NCBI RefSeq assembly: GCF_900106095.1
Contig: NZ_FNUD01000002.1
Coordinates: forward strand, 3,121,501-3,185,500
Length of the DNA stretch: 64,000 nt
Direction: 5' to 3'
Source: Pseudomonas deceptionensis
GTDB taxonomy: Bacteria; Pseudomonadota; Gammaproteobacteria; Pseudomonadales; Pseudomonadaceae
Below are positions 8,757-17,100 of the stretch, piece after piece. Within the stretch, counting starts at the first letter, position 1, and each line of letters opens with the position of its first letter. The notes beneath the pieces were generated by a model, which ran no database searches, had not been told where the DNA came from, and worked only from the letters and a program-made list of their open reading frames with translations. The position numbers and the translations under genes are program-made.

Positions 8757-10067
8757 ATGGCAGAGCAAAACACGTTGTACATCGCCATGCTGACGGATGT
8801 TGGCGCGGCTCAGCAGGCCAAAGCGATCGCAAACGGCACGCCCTGGAACATCACCCACATGGGCGTTGGGGACGGTAACGGTATTACCCCGATTCCGTCG
8901 AAGCTGCAAAAGAACCTGGTTAACGAAAATTTGCGCCTCAAACTGAACCGCCTGACAGTGCGCGCCGACCGGCCGGTGATCAGTGCCGAGCTGATCCTGC
9001 CGTCAAATGTGGGCGGCTGGTGGGTGCGTGAGGTTGGTTTGTATGACTCGACCGGTGCACTGGTGGCGGTGGCCAGCTATCCGCCGACCTACAAGCCGAC
9101 ACTGGCTCAGGGCACCGGGCGCACCCAAGGTATTCGGCTGCAGATCCTCGTCAGCAGCACGGCGAATATCACGATTCAGGATGACCCGACGCTGGTGACA
9201 GCGACCCTCTCGACCGTGCGCGAAGAGATCGGAAAGGGCGAGGCGGGGAGTGCCGTCAAACTCAAAACGGCGCGCACTATTTCGGTATCAGGTGCAGCGA
9301 CGGGCGAGGCTCAATTTGATGGGTCGGACAATGCTCAAATCGCCCTGACATTGGCTGATACGGGCATCAAGGCAGGCACCTACTCCAAGGTGACCGTGAC
9401 TGCGAAGGGCTTGGTTGTTAAGGCCGAATCCTTACTGGCAGCGGATATTCCGTCGCTCGATGCCGCCAAGATCACCACTGGCACCTTGAGCCGTCCGACC
9501 TCGGCTAACGCCGGTACCGCGACCAAGCTGCAGACCGGCCGGGCGCTGACCTTTGGCGGCGCTGCCACCGGTATGGGCTGGTTCGACGGTAGCGGCGACG
9601 TCAACATCCAGCTAGCTCTGGCTGCGCTGGATGCTGGCAAATTGACCAGTGGCATTTTGCCCGTCGCTCGCGGGGGAACTGGTGGCGGCACACCGGCTGA
9701 AGCCCGGGCAGGTATCGGCGCCGGTGTGCCATCCAGTTTCTACCACGACCCGGCGGGTTACTGGTGGGATAAGGACACCGGTTTTTTTGTGCAGTGGGGA
9801 AGCCGGGCGATGGGCGATTTGCCCGGCGGCATGGTTACGACAAAGGTTGTTTTTACTTATCCGTTTGATACCAAGCCTTTTATCGTTATTCCGGTCATTA
9901 CACAGTATCCCGGCGGCATTGTTTCGGCTGCTACGGTCACTTGTGCGCTGAACGAACAAAACACTACCGCTTCGGAGTGCCTGTTCAGCTTTACAGAATA
10001 TGTGGGCCAGATTCAGCAATTCGGCTTTCGCTGGATCGCTGTCGGCTATCGCGTCACACCGATGTAA
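8757..10067 (+). CDS. Phage tail fibre (tail-collar fibre family)
   Basis: 436 residues. The N-terminal domain (YIAMLTDVGAAQQAKAIANG, WNITHMGVGDGNG, GGWWVREVGLYDSTGALVAV) is the phage tail-collar fibre domain (PF12571) that binds the baseplate. Residues about 165-320 hold repeated T-x-R-x-ISVSGAATGEAQFDGS-like units, ending in LPVARGGTGG, a typical fibre shaft junction. The C-terminal 100 residues (WWDKDTGFFVQWGS, FRWIAVGYRV) match gp53-like receptor-binding tips. No tail-fibre assembly chaperone gene follows, which is unusual for P2-type phages. Confidence 0.85.
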   Translation: MAEQNTLYIAMLTDVGAAQQAKAIANGTPWNITHMGVGDGNGITPIPSKLQKNLVNENLRLKLNRLTVRADRPVISAELILPSNVGGWWVREVGLYDSTGALVAVASYPPTYKPTLAQGTGRTQGIRLQILVSSTANITIQDDPTLVTATLSTVREEIGKGEAGSAVKLKTARTISVSGAATGEAQFDGSDNAQIALTLADTGIKAGTYSKVTVTAKGLVVKAESLLAADIPSLDAAKITTGTLSRPTSANAGTATKLQTGRALTFGGAATGMGWFDGSGDVNIQLALAALDAGKLTSGILPVARGGTGGGTPAEARAGIGAGVPSSFYHDPAGYWWDKDTGFFVQWGSRAMGDLPGGMVTTKVVFTYPFDTKPFIVIPVITQYPGGIVSAATVTCALNEQNTTASECLFSFTEYVGQIQQFGFRWIAVGYRVTPM

Positions 10068-10091
10068 ACACCAGTTCCAGCGCTGTACTGC

Positions 10092-10114
10092 AACCGCCTA
10101 TAGGGCGGTTTTTT
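10092..10114 (+). terminator. Hairpin terminator after the tail fibre gene
   Basis: AACCGCC-tatag-GGCGGTT followed by TTTT, 24 bases after the fibre stop and 20 bases before the sheath start. Confidence 0.65.
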
Positions 10115-10133
10115 CGTTTCTATGGAGAAAACC

Positions 10134-11297
10134 ATGAGTTCTACCGACTTCTTTCACGGCATTACCGTGTCGCTGGTCGAGACCGGCGCCCGTGTAATCG
10201 CGTTGCCTTCGTCCTCGATCATCGGCCTGGTCGATACCTTCACCCCCGGGCTGGGTCTGGTGGAGACCAACGTGCCCACCTTGCTGACCCGTGAGAGTGA
10301 AGCGGTGGCCGCGTTCGGCGCTGACTCGGCAATCACCCGGGCGTGCAAGGCGATTTTCAATCAGTCGGCAGCTGCCATCGTGGCGGTCGGTGTGCCAGCG
10401 GATACCGAGGCGGCCGTGCTGACCAGTGCGATCATCGGTGGTGTCTCGGCGGACGGCACGCGTACCGGCCTGCAGGCGCTGCTCGATGGCAAAAGCCTGT
10501 TCAACCTGCAGCCGCGGCTAGTCATTGCGCCCAAGCACAGCGCCACGGAAGCGGTGGCCACCGCGATGGACGTATTGGCCGGCAAGCTGAAGGCGATCGG
10601 CATCATCGATGGGCCCAATACCACCGATGAGGCGGCGATCGCCTACGCCGAGAACTTCGGTTCCAAGCGCCTGTTTATGGTTGATCCGGCGGTCAAGCAG
10701 TGGAGCACAGCGCTCAACGGCGACGTGTCGGTGCCGGGTTCTGCGATCGCTGCAGGCCTGTTTGCGCAGACCGATTCGCGCTTTGGTTTCTGGTCGTCGC
10801 CGTCGAACAAAGAGATTGCCGGCATCACCAGCACGGTGCGCCCAGTCGAGTACCTGGACGGTGACAAGACCTGCCGCGCTAACCTGCTCAACGGCGCCAA
10901 TATCACCACCATCATCCGTGACGGGGGCTATCGCCTGTGGGGCAACCGCACCTTGTCCTCGGATGCGAAGTGGGCCTTTGTTACCCGTGTGCGCACCACC
11001 GACATGGTGATGGACGCGATTCAGGCGGGCATGAAATGGGCGGTCGACCGGGGCATCACCAAGACCTACGTCAAGGACGTAACGGAGACGATCAATGCCT
11101 TTATGCGCGACCTGAAAGCCCAGGGCGCGGTGATCAATTTCGAAGTCTACCCCGACCTTGAAAAGACCACAGCTACGCAGATCGAGCAGGGCAAGGTGTA
11201 CTGGACCATCCGCTTTACCGATGTGCCGCCGGCGGAAAACCCGATTTTCCAAATTGAAGTCACGAACCAGTGGCTGACTGAAGTTCTGGAAGCCTAA
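10134..11297 (+). CDS. Tail sheath protein FI
   Basis: 387 residues from ATG 10134. An in-frame ATG at 10122 overlaps the GGAG that serves as ribosome binding site, so the later start is chosen. P2 FI/sheath family (PF04984) features are the N-terminal FHGITVSLVETGARVI, the middle region with FGFWSSPSNKEIAGI and the C-terminal GYRLWGNRTLS, ending in FTDVPPAENPIFQIEVTNQW. It forms the contractile outer tube. Its presence shows the phage is a myovirus. The tube gene follows after 11 bases. Confidence 0.92.
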   Translation: MSSTDFFHGITVSLVETGARVIALPSSSIIGLVDTFTPGLGLVETNVPTLLTRESEAVAAFGADSAITRACKAIFNQSAAAIVAVGVPADTEAAVLTSAIIGGVSADGTRTGLQALLDGKSLFNLQPRLVIAPKHSATEAVATAMDVLAGKLKAIGIIDGPNTTDEAAIAYAENFGSKRLFMVDPAVKQWSTALNGDVSVPGSAIAAGLFAQTDSRFGFWSSPSNKEIAGITSTVRPVEYLDGDKTCRANLLNGANITTIIRDGGYRLWGNRTLSSDAKWAFVTRVRTTDMVMDAIQAGMKWAVDRGITKTYVKDVTETINAFMRDLKAQGAVINFEVYPDLEKTTATQIEQGKVYWTIRFTDVPPAENPIFQIEVTNQWLTEVLEA

Positions 11298-11308
11298 GGA
11301 GGCGTTCA

Positions 11309-11812
11309 ATGATTCCGCAAACCCTGTTTAACACCAACATGTTTGTCGCAGGCATGAGCCTGCAGGGCGACGTCCCCAGCCTGAGCCTGCCCAAGGTCAC
11401 GGTAAAGACCGAGGAGTATCGCGGCGGCGGTATGGATGCCTCGGTGGCAATGGACATGGGCTTGGAAAAGCTGGAGGCCAGCTTTGCCACCAACGGTATC
11501 CGCCGTGAGGTGCTGAAGTACTTCGGCACCTTTGACCAGACCGGTTTTGACGCGTCGTTTCGCGGTGCCTTCAAGGGCCAGAAAGGTGCCACAACGGCGG
11601 TGGTGGCCACCTTGCGTGGCGGCCTGCGTGAAGTCGACCCGGGTGAGTGGTCGGCCGGTTCCAAGGCCGAGTTCAAGTACGCCGTGGACGTCACCTACTA
11701 CAAGCTCGAAATCGACGGGCGCGTGATGTTTGAAATCGATCCGATCAACTGCGTGCGCGTCATTGATGGCGTGGACCAACTGGCTGACGTGCGAAACGCC
11801 CTGGGCCTCTAA
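11309..11812 (+). CDS. Major tail tube protein FII
   Basis: 167 residues, the normal length for P2 gpFII (PF04985). It starts MIPQTLFNTNMFVAG and carries LPKVTVKTEEYRGGGMDA and the C-terminal KYAVDVTYYKLEIDGRVM. It polymerises as the inner tube through which DNA passes. AAGGAGG at 11296-11302 precedes the start. It is directly downstream of the sheath gene, as in P2. Confidence 0.92.
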   Translation: MIPQTLFNTNMFVAGMSLQGDVPSLSLPKVTVKTEEYRGGGMDASVAMDMGLEKLEASFATNGIRREVLKYFGTFDQTGFDASFRGAFKGQKGATTAVVATLRGGLREVDPGEWSAGSKAEFKYAVDVTYYKLEIDGRVMFEIDPINCVRVIDGVDQLADVRNALGL

Positions 11813-11818
11813 GGAACA

Positions 11819-12142
11819 ATGAACATGACTGCTACTAAAAAACTGCCAAGCTGGCTCGAACTGACGGCCGAAGGTGCCACCATCACCTTGCGCAAACCGA
11901 CCGAGATCAACCAAATCCAAGTCGATCGGATCAGCCTACGCGCACCCACCGTCAAGGATGTACAGCAAGCCACCGTCCAGTCCTGCGGTGATGCTGAAAA
12001 GCGCGAGCTGATCTTGTTCGCATCCCTCACGGGGTCCGGCGACAAGGACATTAGCGCCATGACCATCGTCGACTACAACCGCCTGCAGGCCGGTTATTTT
12101 CGCCTGGTCGAAGATGATGAACCTTACGCCTACCACGATTAA
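11819..12142 (+). CDS. Tail assembly chaperone E
   Basis: 107 residues, AAGGA upstream of ATG 11819. It matches the phage tail assembly chaperone family containing P2 gpE and Mu gp41 (PF10109): VDRISLRAPTVKDVQQA followed by a regulator-like helical region and the LVEDDEPY end. In P2 this protein is also made as a longer E+E' form by ribosomal frameshifting; both coat the tape measure before tube assembly. Here the E' frame overlaps the last 80 bases in the +1 (equivalently -2) frame. Confidence 0.82.
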   Translation: MNMTATKKLPSWLELTAEGATITLRKPTEINQIQVDRISLRAPTVKDVQQATVQSCGDAEKRELILFASLTGSGDKDISAMTIVDYNRLQAGYFRLVEDDEPYAYHD

Positions 12143-12239
12143 AGCGGCGGCCAAGTACCTGGCCCGGGAGTTTCACTTCTCGGCCAGCGAGATCGAGGCC
12201 ATGCCGTTTAACCGCATGCTGTGGTGGCTCACGGACTGA
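12114..12239 (+). CDS. Tail assembly chaperone E' (P2 GpE'-like), probably made by frameshift
   Basis: 41 residues from ATG 12114; the frame is open from 12063, just after an in-frame TGA at 12060. The sequence TIKAAAKYLAREFHFSASEI ending MLWWLTD is typical of P2 E'/GpE-type extensions (PF06528), which often read AxxFHWxxxExxxMxxxELxxW. There is no convincing ribosome binding site before ATG 12114, so it is likely expressed as an E-E' fusion. Relative to E it lies in the +1/-2 frame, not the -1 frame used by P2. Confidence 0.7.
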   Translation: MMNLTPTTIKAAAKYLAREFHFSASEIEAMPFNRMLWWLTD

Positions 12240-12274
12240 GCTGCTTCCTCCGCTACACGTAACAGGGCACTCCT

Positions 12275-14899
12275 ATGGCAAACAACATGTCGCTCGGCTT
12301 GGTGATCGGCGGAGCGGTGAGCTCGACCGTGGGCGTTGCATTTAAGGATGTGGAAAGCCGCGTCAAAAAGCTCAGTGAGCAAGGCAAGAAAGCCCGGGTA
12401 CTGCAGAGCACGATTGGCGAAACCATGCGCCTGCGTGACGAGTGGCGAAAGGCTCACGCTGCAGGTGAGAAGGGTGCGCAAGCGCTGCTGAACCGGCTGG
12501 AGCGAAACCTCGGCGTACTGCGCAAGGAAGGCGTGGAAGTCGGCCGGCTGGCTAAGGAATACGACCGCCTGGGTCGTGCCGGGCGTAGCGCTGAACTGAA
12601 GGTTAAAGGCCATAACCAAATCAGTCAGGGCAAACAGCAAGTCAAAGCCGGCGTAGCCCAGGGCGTTGTTGCGACAGGGTTGGTGGCCGCGACAAGTAAG
12701 GTCAGCGCCGATTATCAGGCGATCATCCGTGACATTGCGATCAAGGCCGGCGTGGCCCGATCGGCGCAAGAGGCCGATATGTCGCGCAGCATCATCGCGA
12801 CGTCGAACGATATCGGCATGGGCCGCAACGAAGTGGCCGATGTGGTTAACCAGTTGGTCGGCGCAGGGATGGACCTTAAGCAGGCGATGGAGTTTGCGCC
12901 GGTGGCGGCCAAGTTCGTCGTGGGGCAGGGCTCGTCTGGTGTCGACACCGCCAAGATGATCCAAGCACTGCAGAGTAACGCCAATATCACCGACCCTAAG
13001 GTGCTGGAAAAGGCGCTGGAGGCGGTGGCATTCCAAGGGCAGGCGGGCAGCTTTGAAGCCAGCGACATGGCGCGCTGGTTCCCGCAACTGCTCGCAAGCA
13101 TGCAGAAACAGGGCATCACCGGTATGGACGCGGTGACGCAGCTGGGGGCAATGCTCCAAGTTCAGATGAAAACTGCCGGCACCTCCGACGAAGCGGCCAA
13201 CAACCTCAAAAACTGGATGGAGAAGATCGGTTCCGGTGAAGTGGTGGAAGCCTATTCAAAGGCGGGCATTGATTACCAGGGCTCGCTCAACACCGGCATT
13301 CAGGGTGGCATGTCCACGCTGGAGGCCAGTTTTGGGTTGGCCAAGCGGTACATCGAAGCCACCGACCCGAAGAAAGCCGCGAAGATGGCCGAGGCCACGG
13401 CCCAGATCAGTAAAGAGGCGAACCCGGAAAAAGCCAAGGCCATGCTCAGCAGTCTGGAGCAGGCCCTGCGCACCGGCGATATCTTTGCCGACATGCAGGT
13501 CAAGTCAGCACTGACGGCTTATGTGCAGAACAAGGCGCTGTACGAGCAGCTTAAAAACGAGGCGTCCGGAGCCTCTGGGATCTTGGACAAAAACCTGTCG
13601 GAACGGCGCGACACCTCGTCGCAAAAATGGGCCGAGACGATTCAGGCGGGCAACGACGCCATGCGCAGCGTGGGGGATGCCATTCAGCCCGTTACGGATG
13701 CGGTGGCCACCGGACTGACTACGGTGGTCAAGGGCATCACCAAACTGTCGGACGAGTCGCCCAAGCTGGTGATGGGGCTGACGGCGCTGGCCACCGGGGC
13801 CAGTGTGGTGACCAGTTTGTTGGGTGCGCTCAAGATCGGCCGGGGACTGGTCAATCTGGCCCGGGGCGGACTGGGTGGCGGTGGTGCAGATCGTGCCGGT
13901 GTGCAGTCGGTCTTTGTCACCAACGCCAAGGACGCACTGGGTGACGGGGGCGACGACGAGAAGGGGGATGCGGTCAAGTCGTTGGTCTCGGCAGGCCTCA
14001 ATGCACTGATTGGCCGCAAGGACGAGGATAAGGAAGGTGAGGGCGCCTCCGATACCAAACTGGACCCGGTCGAAACCGGCCTGAAGCTGCTCGATGTCAT
14101 CCGGGAGGCGAAGGGCGGAGACGATGAGGCCGGGCCTGACCACACGCAGAAGGTCTTTGTGGTCAACGCCCGGGAAATCGGTGGAGGTGGTTCGGGTGGC
14201 GGTCGCGGTGGGCGTCGATCGCGGCGCCGGGGTCCGCCACGCCCGCCGGTACCGCTACCCGTACCGCCGCGTTTGGGCGCTCGATTGATGAACGCCGTTG
14301 GCACTATCAGCAAGGCGGGGAAAGCCATCCCTGCCGGCTCGCTATTTGAGGCGGGCATCAAGGCCTTTGACACCTACACCACAGCCAAGACCGCCCAAGA
14401 GAAAGCCGAAGGCTACGGCGGTGCTGCCGGTGGCTTGGCCGGGTCGGTGGCGGGTGCAGCGGCCGGTGCGGCGATCGGCTCCGTTGTTCCGATCATTGGC
14501 ACGGCGATGGGCGGGCTGGTTGGCGCGTTCCTGGGGGGCATGGGTGGCGACACCGTGGGCGGTATGTTCGGCAAAACGTCGTTTGCCAAGTCGCTGTTTG
14601 GCAGCGATGCAGAGCCGGGTGATGTGGTGCGTTCGATGAGCGCGCAGTCCGGTCGGTCACAAGCCCCGTCGCCTTTGGTGTTCAAGTCTGAATCCAAGCC
14701 TGCGCCGATCGATCAGCAGTTCACTTTTGCCCCGCATATGCCCATTACGGTGCAGGGTGATGTGAAAGACCCCGACGAGCTGATGCGCAAGCTGCAACCC
14801 ATGATGCAGGGCCATTTGAATGACTTCGCCCGGCAGATGGAAGACAACGCCCGCCTGGCCAATGACCGCACGTTATACGACGCCCCACACATCGGGTAA
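12275..14899 (+). CDS. Tail tape measure protein T
   Basis: 874 residues. It begins with SLGLVIGGAVSSTVGVAFKD and a charged coiled-coil region (about 20-120), followed by the PhageMin_Tail domain (PF10145; QAIIRDIAIKAGVARSAQEA, VVNQLVGAGMDLKQAMEFAP, GITGMDAVTQLGAMLQVQMK). Hydrophobic segments lie near residues 490-520 and 720-770, the latter glycine/alanine rich. A basic and proline-rich linker with GGRRSRRRGPPRPP lies near 645-660. Tape measure proteins set tail length and reach the host membrane. Position after E/E' is as in P2. Confidence 0.9.
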   Translation: MANNMSLGLVIGGAVSSTVGVAFKDVESRVKKLSEQGKKARVLQSTIGETMRLRDEWRKAHAAGEKGAQALLNRLERNLGVLRKEGVEVGRLAKEYDRLGRAGRSAELKVKGHNQISQGKQQVKAGVAQGVVATGLVAATSKVSADYQAIIRDIAIKAGVARSAQEADMSRSIIATSNDIGMGRNEVADVVNQLVGAGMDLKQAMEFAPVAAKFVVGQGSSGVDTAKMIQALQSNANITDPKVLEKALEAVAFQGQAGSFEASDMARWFPQLLASMQKQGITGMDAVTQLGAMLQVQMKTAGTSDEAANNLKNWMEKIGSGEVVEAYSKAGIDYQGSLNTGIQGGMSTLEASFGLAKRYIEATDPKKAAKMAEATAQISKEANPEKAKAMLSSLEQALRTGDIFADMQVKSALTAYVQNKALYEQLKNEASGASGILDKNLSERRDTSSQKWAETIQAGNDAMRSVGDAIQPVTDAVATGLTTVVKGITKLSDESPKLVMGLTALATGASVVTSLLGALKIGRGLVNLARGGLGGGGADRAGVQSVFVTNAKDALGDGGDDEKGDAVKSLVSAGLNALIGRKDEDKEGEGASDTKLDPVETGLKLLDVIREAKGGDDEAGPDHTQKVFVVNAREIGGGGSGGGRGGRRSRRRGPPRPPVPLPVPPRLGARLMNAVGTISKAGKAIPAGSLFEAGIKAFDTYTTAKTAQEKAEGYGGAAGGLAGSVAGAAAGAAIGSVVPIIGTAMGGLVGAFLGGMGGDTVGGMFGKTSFAKSLFGSDAEPGDVVRSMSAQSGRSQAPSPLVFKSESKPAPIDQQFTFAPHMPITVQGDVKDPDELMRKLQPMMQGHLNDFARQMEDNARLANDRTLYDAPHIG

Positions 14900-14908
14900 G
14901 GAGGTGAT

Positions 14909-15754
14909 ATGCCCTATATGGAGCAGATGCAAAGCACGGTCAGTTACTTGGCCACGGCCGGTGAGGCAGGGCGGCGAAGTCTTGACGGGATGATGGGGCC
15001 GGTAAACGGGGCAATCAGTGAAATGTCCGGTGCGGCCTCGGAATTGGAGACCCTGCCGGTCATTGGTCCAATGGTTGGGGAAAAGCTGCAGCGGGTTATG
15101 CGCGGTATCAGTGCCGCACAGGCCAAAGTGGGCGCGGTGGTTGCGGTCTACAACCAAGCCACCCGCGCCGCCTCGCAGATCGAGCAGCGGCTGGAGGTTC
15201 TGGGTGATCAGGCAACCCGGGCAAAGAGCGCGATCAACCAGATTGCCGGCAAGATCAATCCTGCGTTGGGCAACATCCTGCCGACCAGCATCTTTGCCAC
15301 CGACACCACCCCGGCGGTGGAAGCGGTGAAGCCGTTCCCCCACTTGCTGATCCTGCAGCCGCACAAGCACGAAGCACCGCCGTATTACTTCAATCTGGAT
15401 ACGGCAGCCTTTGAGGAACTGAACCGGCAGAGCGGTTTCCGCTGGGCCTCGCAAGAGCGCTTGATGCGTCGGCCGGCACAGCAGGCGGTGGGTATGGGTG
15501 ACGACAAAGTCACCCTCAAGGGTTCTATCTTTCCCGGGCACCGGGGCGGCCTCAAGCAACTGGACACCCTGCGCAGCATCGGCGGGATGTTGGTGCCGCT
15601 GGGCCTGACCACGGGCTATGGCTACGTCCTGGGAGATTGGTGCCTGACCTCGATCACCGAGGATCAGAGCGCGTTCCTGCAGGGCGGAATTCCCCGCAAG
15701 CAGGGCTTTAGTTTGGAGTTCGTCCGATATGGCGAGGACCTGCAGAACGCTTGA
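14909..15754 (+). CDS. Tail protein U with an N-terminal extension
   Basis: 281 residues with a very strong GGAGG ribosome binding site at 14900-14904. The C-terminal 150 residues (FPHLLILQPHKHEAPPYYFN, GFRWASQERLMRRPAQQAVG, GSIFPGHRGGLKQLDTLRSI, GYVLGDWCLTSITEDQSAFL) are P2 gpU (PF06995), the tail terminator. P2 gpU is about 160 residues; the first 125 here are an extra helical region (GAASELETLPVIGPMVGEKL, AAQAKVGAVVAVYNQATRAA) that may be a fused or membrane-active module. It overlaps gene X by 26 bases. Confidence 0.87.
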   Translation: MPYMEQMQSTVSYLATAGEAGRRSLDGMMGPVNGAISEMSGAASELETLPVIGPMVGEKLQRVMRGISAAQAKVGAVVAVYNQATRAASQIEQRLEVLGDQATRAKSAINQIAGKINPALGNILPTSIFATDTTPAVEAVKPFPHLLILQPHKHEAPPYYFNLDTAAFEELNRQSGFRWASQERLMRRPAQQAVGMGDDKVTLKGSIFPGHRGGLKQLDTLRSIGGMLVPLGLTTGYGYVLGDWCLTSITEDQSAFLQGGIPRKQGFSLEFVRYGEDLQNA

Positions 15755-15938
15755 CGGCGACAAGCTCTACACCATTTGTCACAACGCCTATGGGCACCTC
15801 AACGGCAGCGTGGAGGCTGTGCTGGAAGCCAACCCCGGGTTGGCCGCCGAGCCTGAGCCGTATCGCGGCGGCTTGCTGATCGTGTTGCCGGACTTGGCGT
15901 TGGCCAGCGATGAGCAGGCCGTCCAGCTCTGGAGCTGA
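15729..15938 (+). CDS. Tail protein X (LysM-like)
   Basis: 69 residues: GDKLYTICHNAYGHLNGSVE, then VLEANPGLA and GGLLIVLPDL. This is the compact LysM-like fold of P2 gpX (PF05489), thought to bind peptidoglycan or the tail tube end during assembly. It overlaps gene U by 26 bases in another frame. The order U-X-D is that of P2. Confidence 0.87.
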   Translation: MARTCRTLDGDKLYTICHNAYGHLNGSVEAVLEANPGLAAEPEPYRGGLLIVLPDLALASDEQAVQLWS

Positions 15939-15967
15939 TCGTTACGCGTAACGCGACTTAAAACCTG

Positions 15968-15993
15968 AGCCCCGCCTTTGTGCGGGGCTTTTT
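15968..15993 (+). terminator. Hairpin terminator between genes X and D
   Basis: AGCCCCGC-ctttgt-GCGGGGCT followed by TTTT, 29 bases after the stop of gene X and directly upstream of TTGGAG, the ribosome binding site of gene D. Confidence 0.7.
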
Positions 15994-16006
15994 GTTGGAG
16001 CTGGAT

Positions 16007-17044
16007 ATGACGCCCGTTTTTCGCATCGTCGCCGATGGCAGCGACATCACCCGCATGATCAACGACCGGCTGTTGCTGCTGCGTACCTCGGACAAGCCCG
16101 GGATGGAATCGGACGAGTTTGAGTTGCGCATTGACGACCGCGACAGCGCCGTGACGTTGCCGTCTCGCGGTGCCTGCATCGAAATCTATCTGGGCTATGC
16201 CGGGTCGACCTTGTCCCGGGAGGGCCGCTATGTGGTCGATGAGGTCGAAGTCTCCGGCCCTCCGGACACGCTGGTGATACGTGGCAAGGCTAGCGATATG
16301 CGCGGCAGCGGCAAGACCACCCGTAGCGGTAGCTGGGAGGGCGATAGCTTGGCCACCATCGTCAGCACCGTGGCGCGGCGTAACGGCTGGGAGCCAGCCT
16401 GTACGGTGGCCACGATCGTGCCCCGGGCTGACCAGTTGGGGGAATCAGACTTCAATTTCATTACCCGGCTGGCCCGGCAGCACGACTGCACGGCCAAGGT
16501 CGCTGACGGCAAGTTGATCGTTATGCTGCGTCAGGGCGGTGTCACGGCCAGCGGCAAGACGCTGGGCGTCGTGACCATCAACAAAGCGGACGTCAGCCGC
16601 TACAGCTTTCGGCTGGGCGATCGCTCGACCCACAAGGCTGTGAGCACCAAGTACCAGGACAAAGCCACCGGCAAACTGGCGGTGGTGAATCTGAACAACG
16701 ACGACGCCCCGGACGGACTGCCGCCGGTGCATACAGATCGGCATATCCACCCGAACAAGACCGCCGCCGAACAGGCCGCCAAGGCGCGTTTGGCCGCATT
16801 CAACCGCTCGACTGCAGGTGTGCGACTGGAAATGCCCGGGCGCTCTGATCTGTTCGCAGAACGGATGATCAATGCACAGGGGTTCAAGGATGGGCTCAAT
16901 GGCGAGTACCTGGTGGAATCCCGGGAACAGGTATTCACCCAGTCTGGCTGGTCGACGACGATCGAGTGCAACGCCGGCAAGAAGGGAAAGGCCAAGGTCA
17001 AAGGCAAGAAGCCCGAGAAAACCCTGAAAATCGTTCAACTCTAA
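16007..17044 (+). CDS. Late control/baseplate hub protein D
   Basis: 345 residues from ATG 16007, preferred over a start at 15980 that lies inside the terminator hairpin. It begins MTPVFRIVADGSDITRMIND and includes DEFELRIDDRD, GRYVVDEVEVSGPPDTLVIR and the Zn-less hub fold typical of P2 gpD (PF05954). The end is lysine-rich (GKKGKAKVKGKKPEKTL). In P2 this protein forms the baseplate hub below the tube. It closes the tail operon; a terminator follows. Confidence 0.9.
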   Translation: MTPVFRIVADGSDITRMINDRLLLLRTSDKPGMESDEFELRIDDRDSAVTLPSRGACIEIYLGYAGSTLSREGRYVVDEVEVSGPPDTLVIRGKASDMRGSGKTTRSGSWEGDSLATIVSTVARRNGWEPACTVATIVPRADQLGESDFNFITRLARQHDCTAKVADGKLIVMLRQGGVTASGKTLGVVTINKADVSRYSFRLGDRSTHKAVSTKYQDKATGKLAVVNLNNDDAPDGLPPVHTDRHIHPNKTAAEQAAKARLAAFNRSTAGVRLEMPGRSDLFAERMINAQGFKDGLNGEYLVESREQVFTQSGWSTTIECNAGKKGKAKVKGKKPEKTLKIVQL

Positions 17045-17064
17045 CCCGAAAATCCCCACCCCCG

Positions 17065-17086
17065 GCCCGCCTTGTGCGGGCTTTTT
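17065..17086 (+). terminator. Hairpin terminator after gene D
   Basis: GCCCGC-cttgt-GCGGGC followed by TTTTT, placed just upstream of the endolysin ribosome binding site. Confidence 0.68.
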
Positions 17087-17100
17087 CGTAAGGGCAACTT

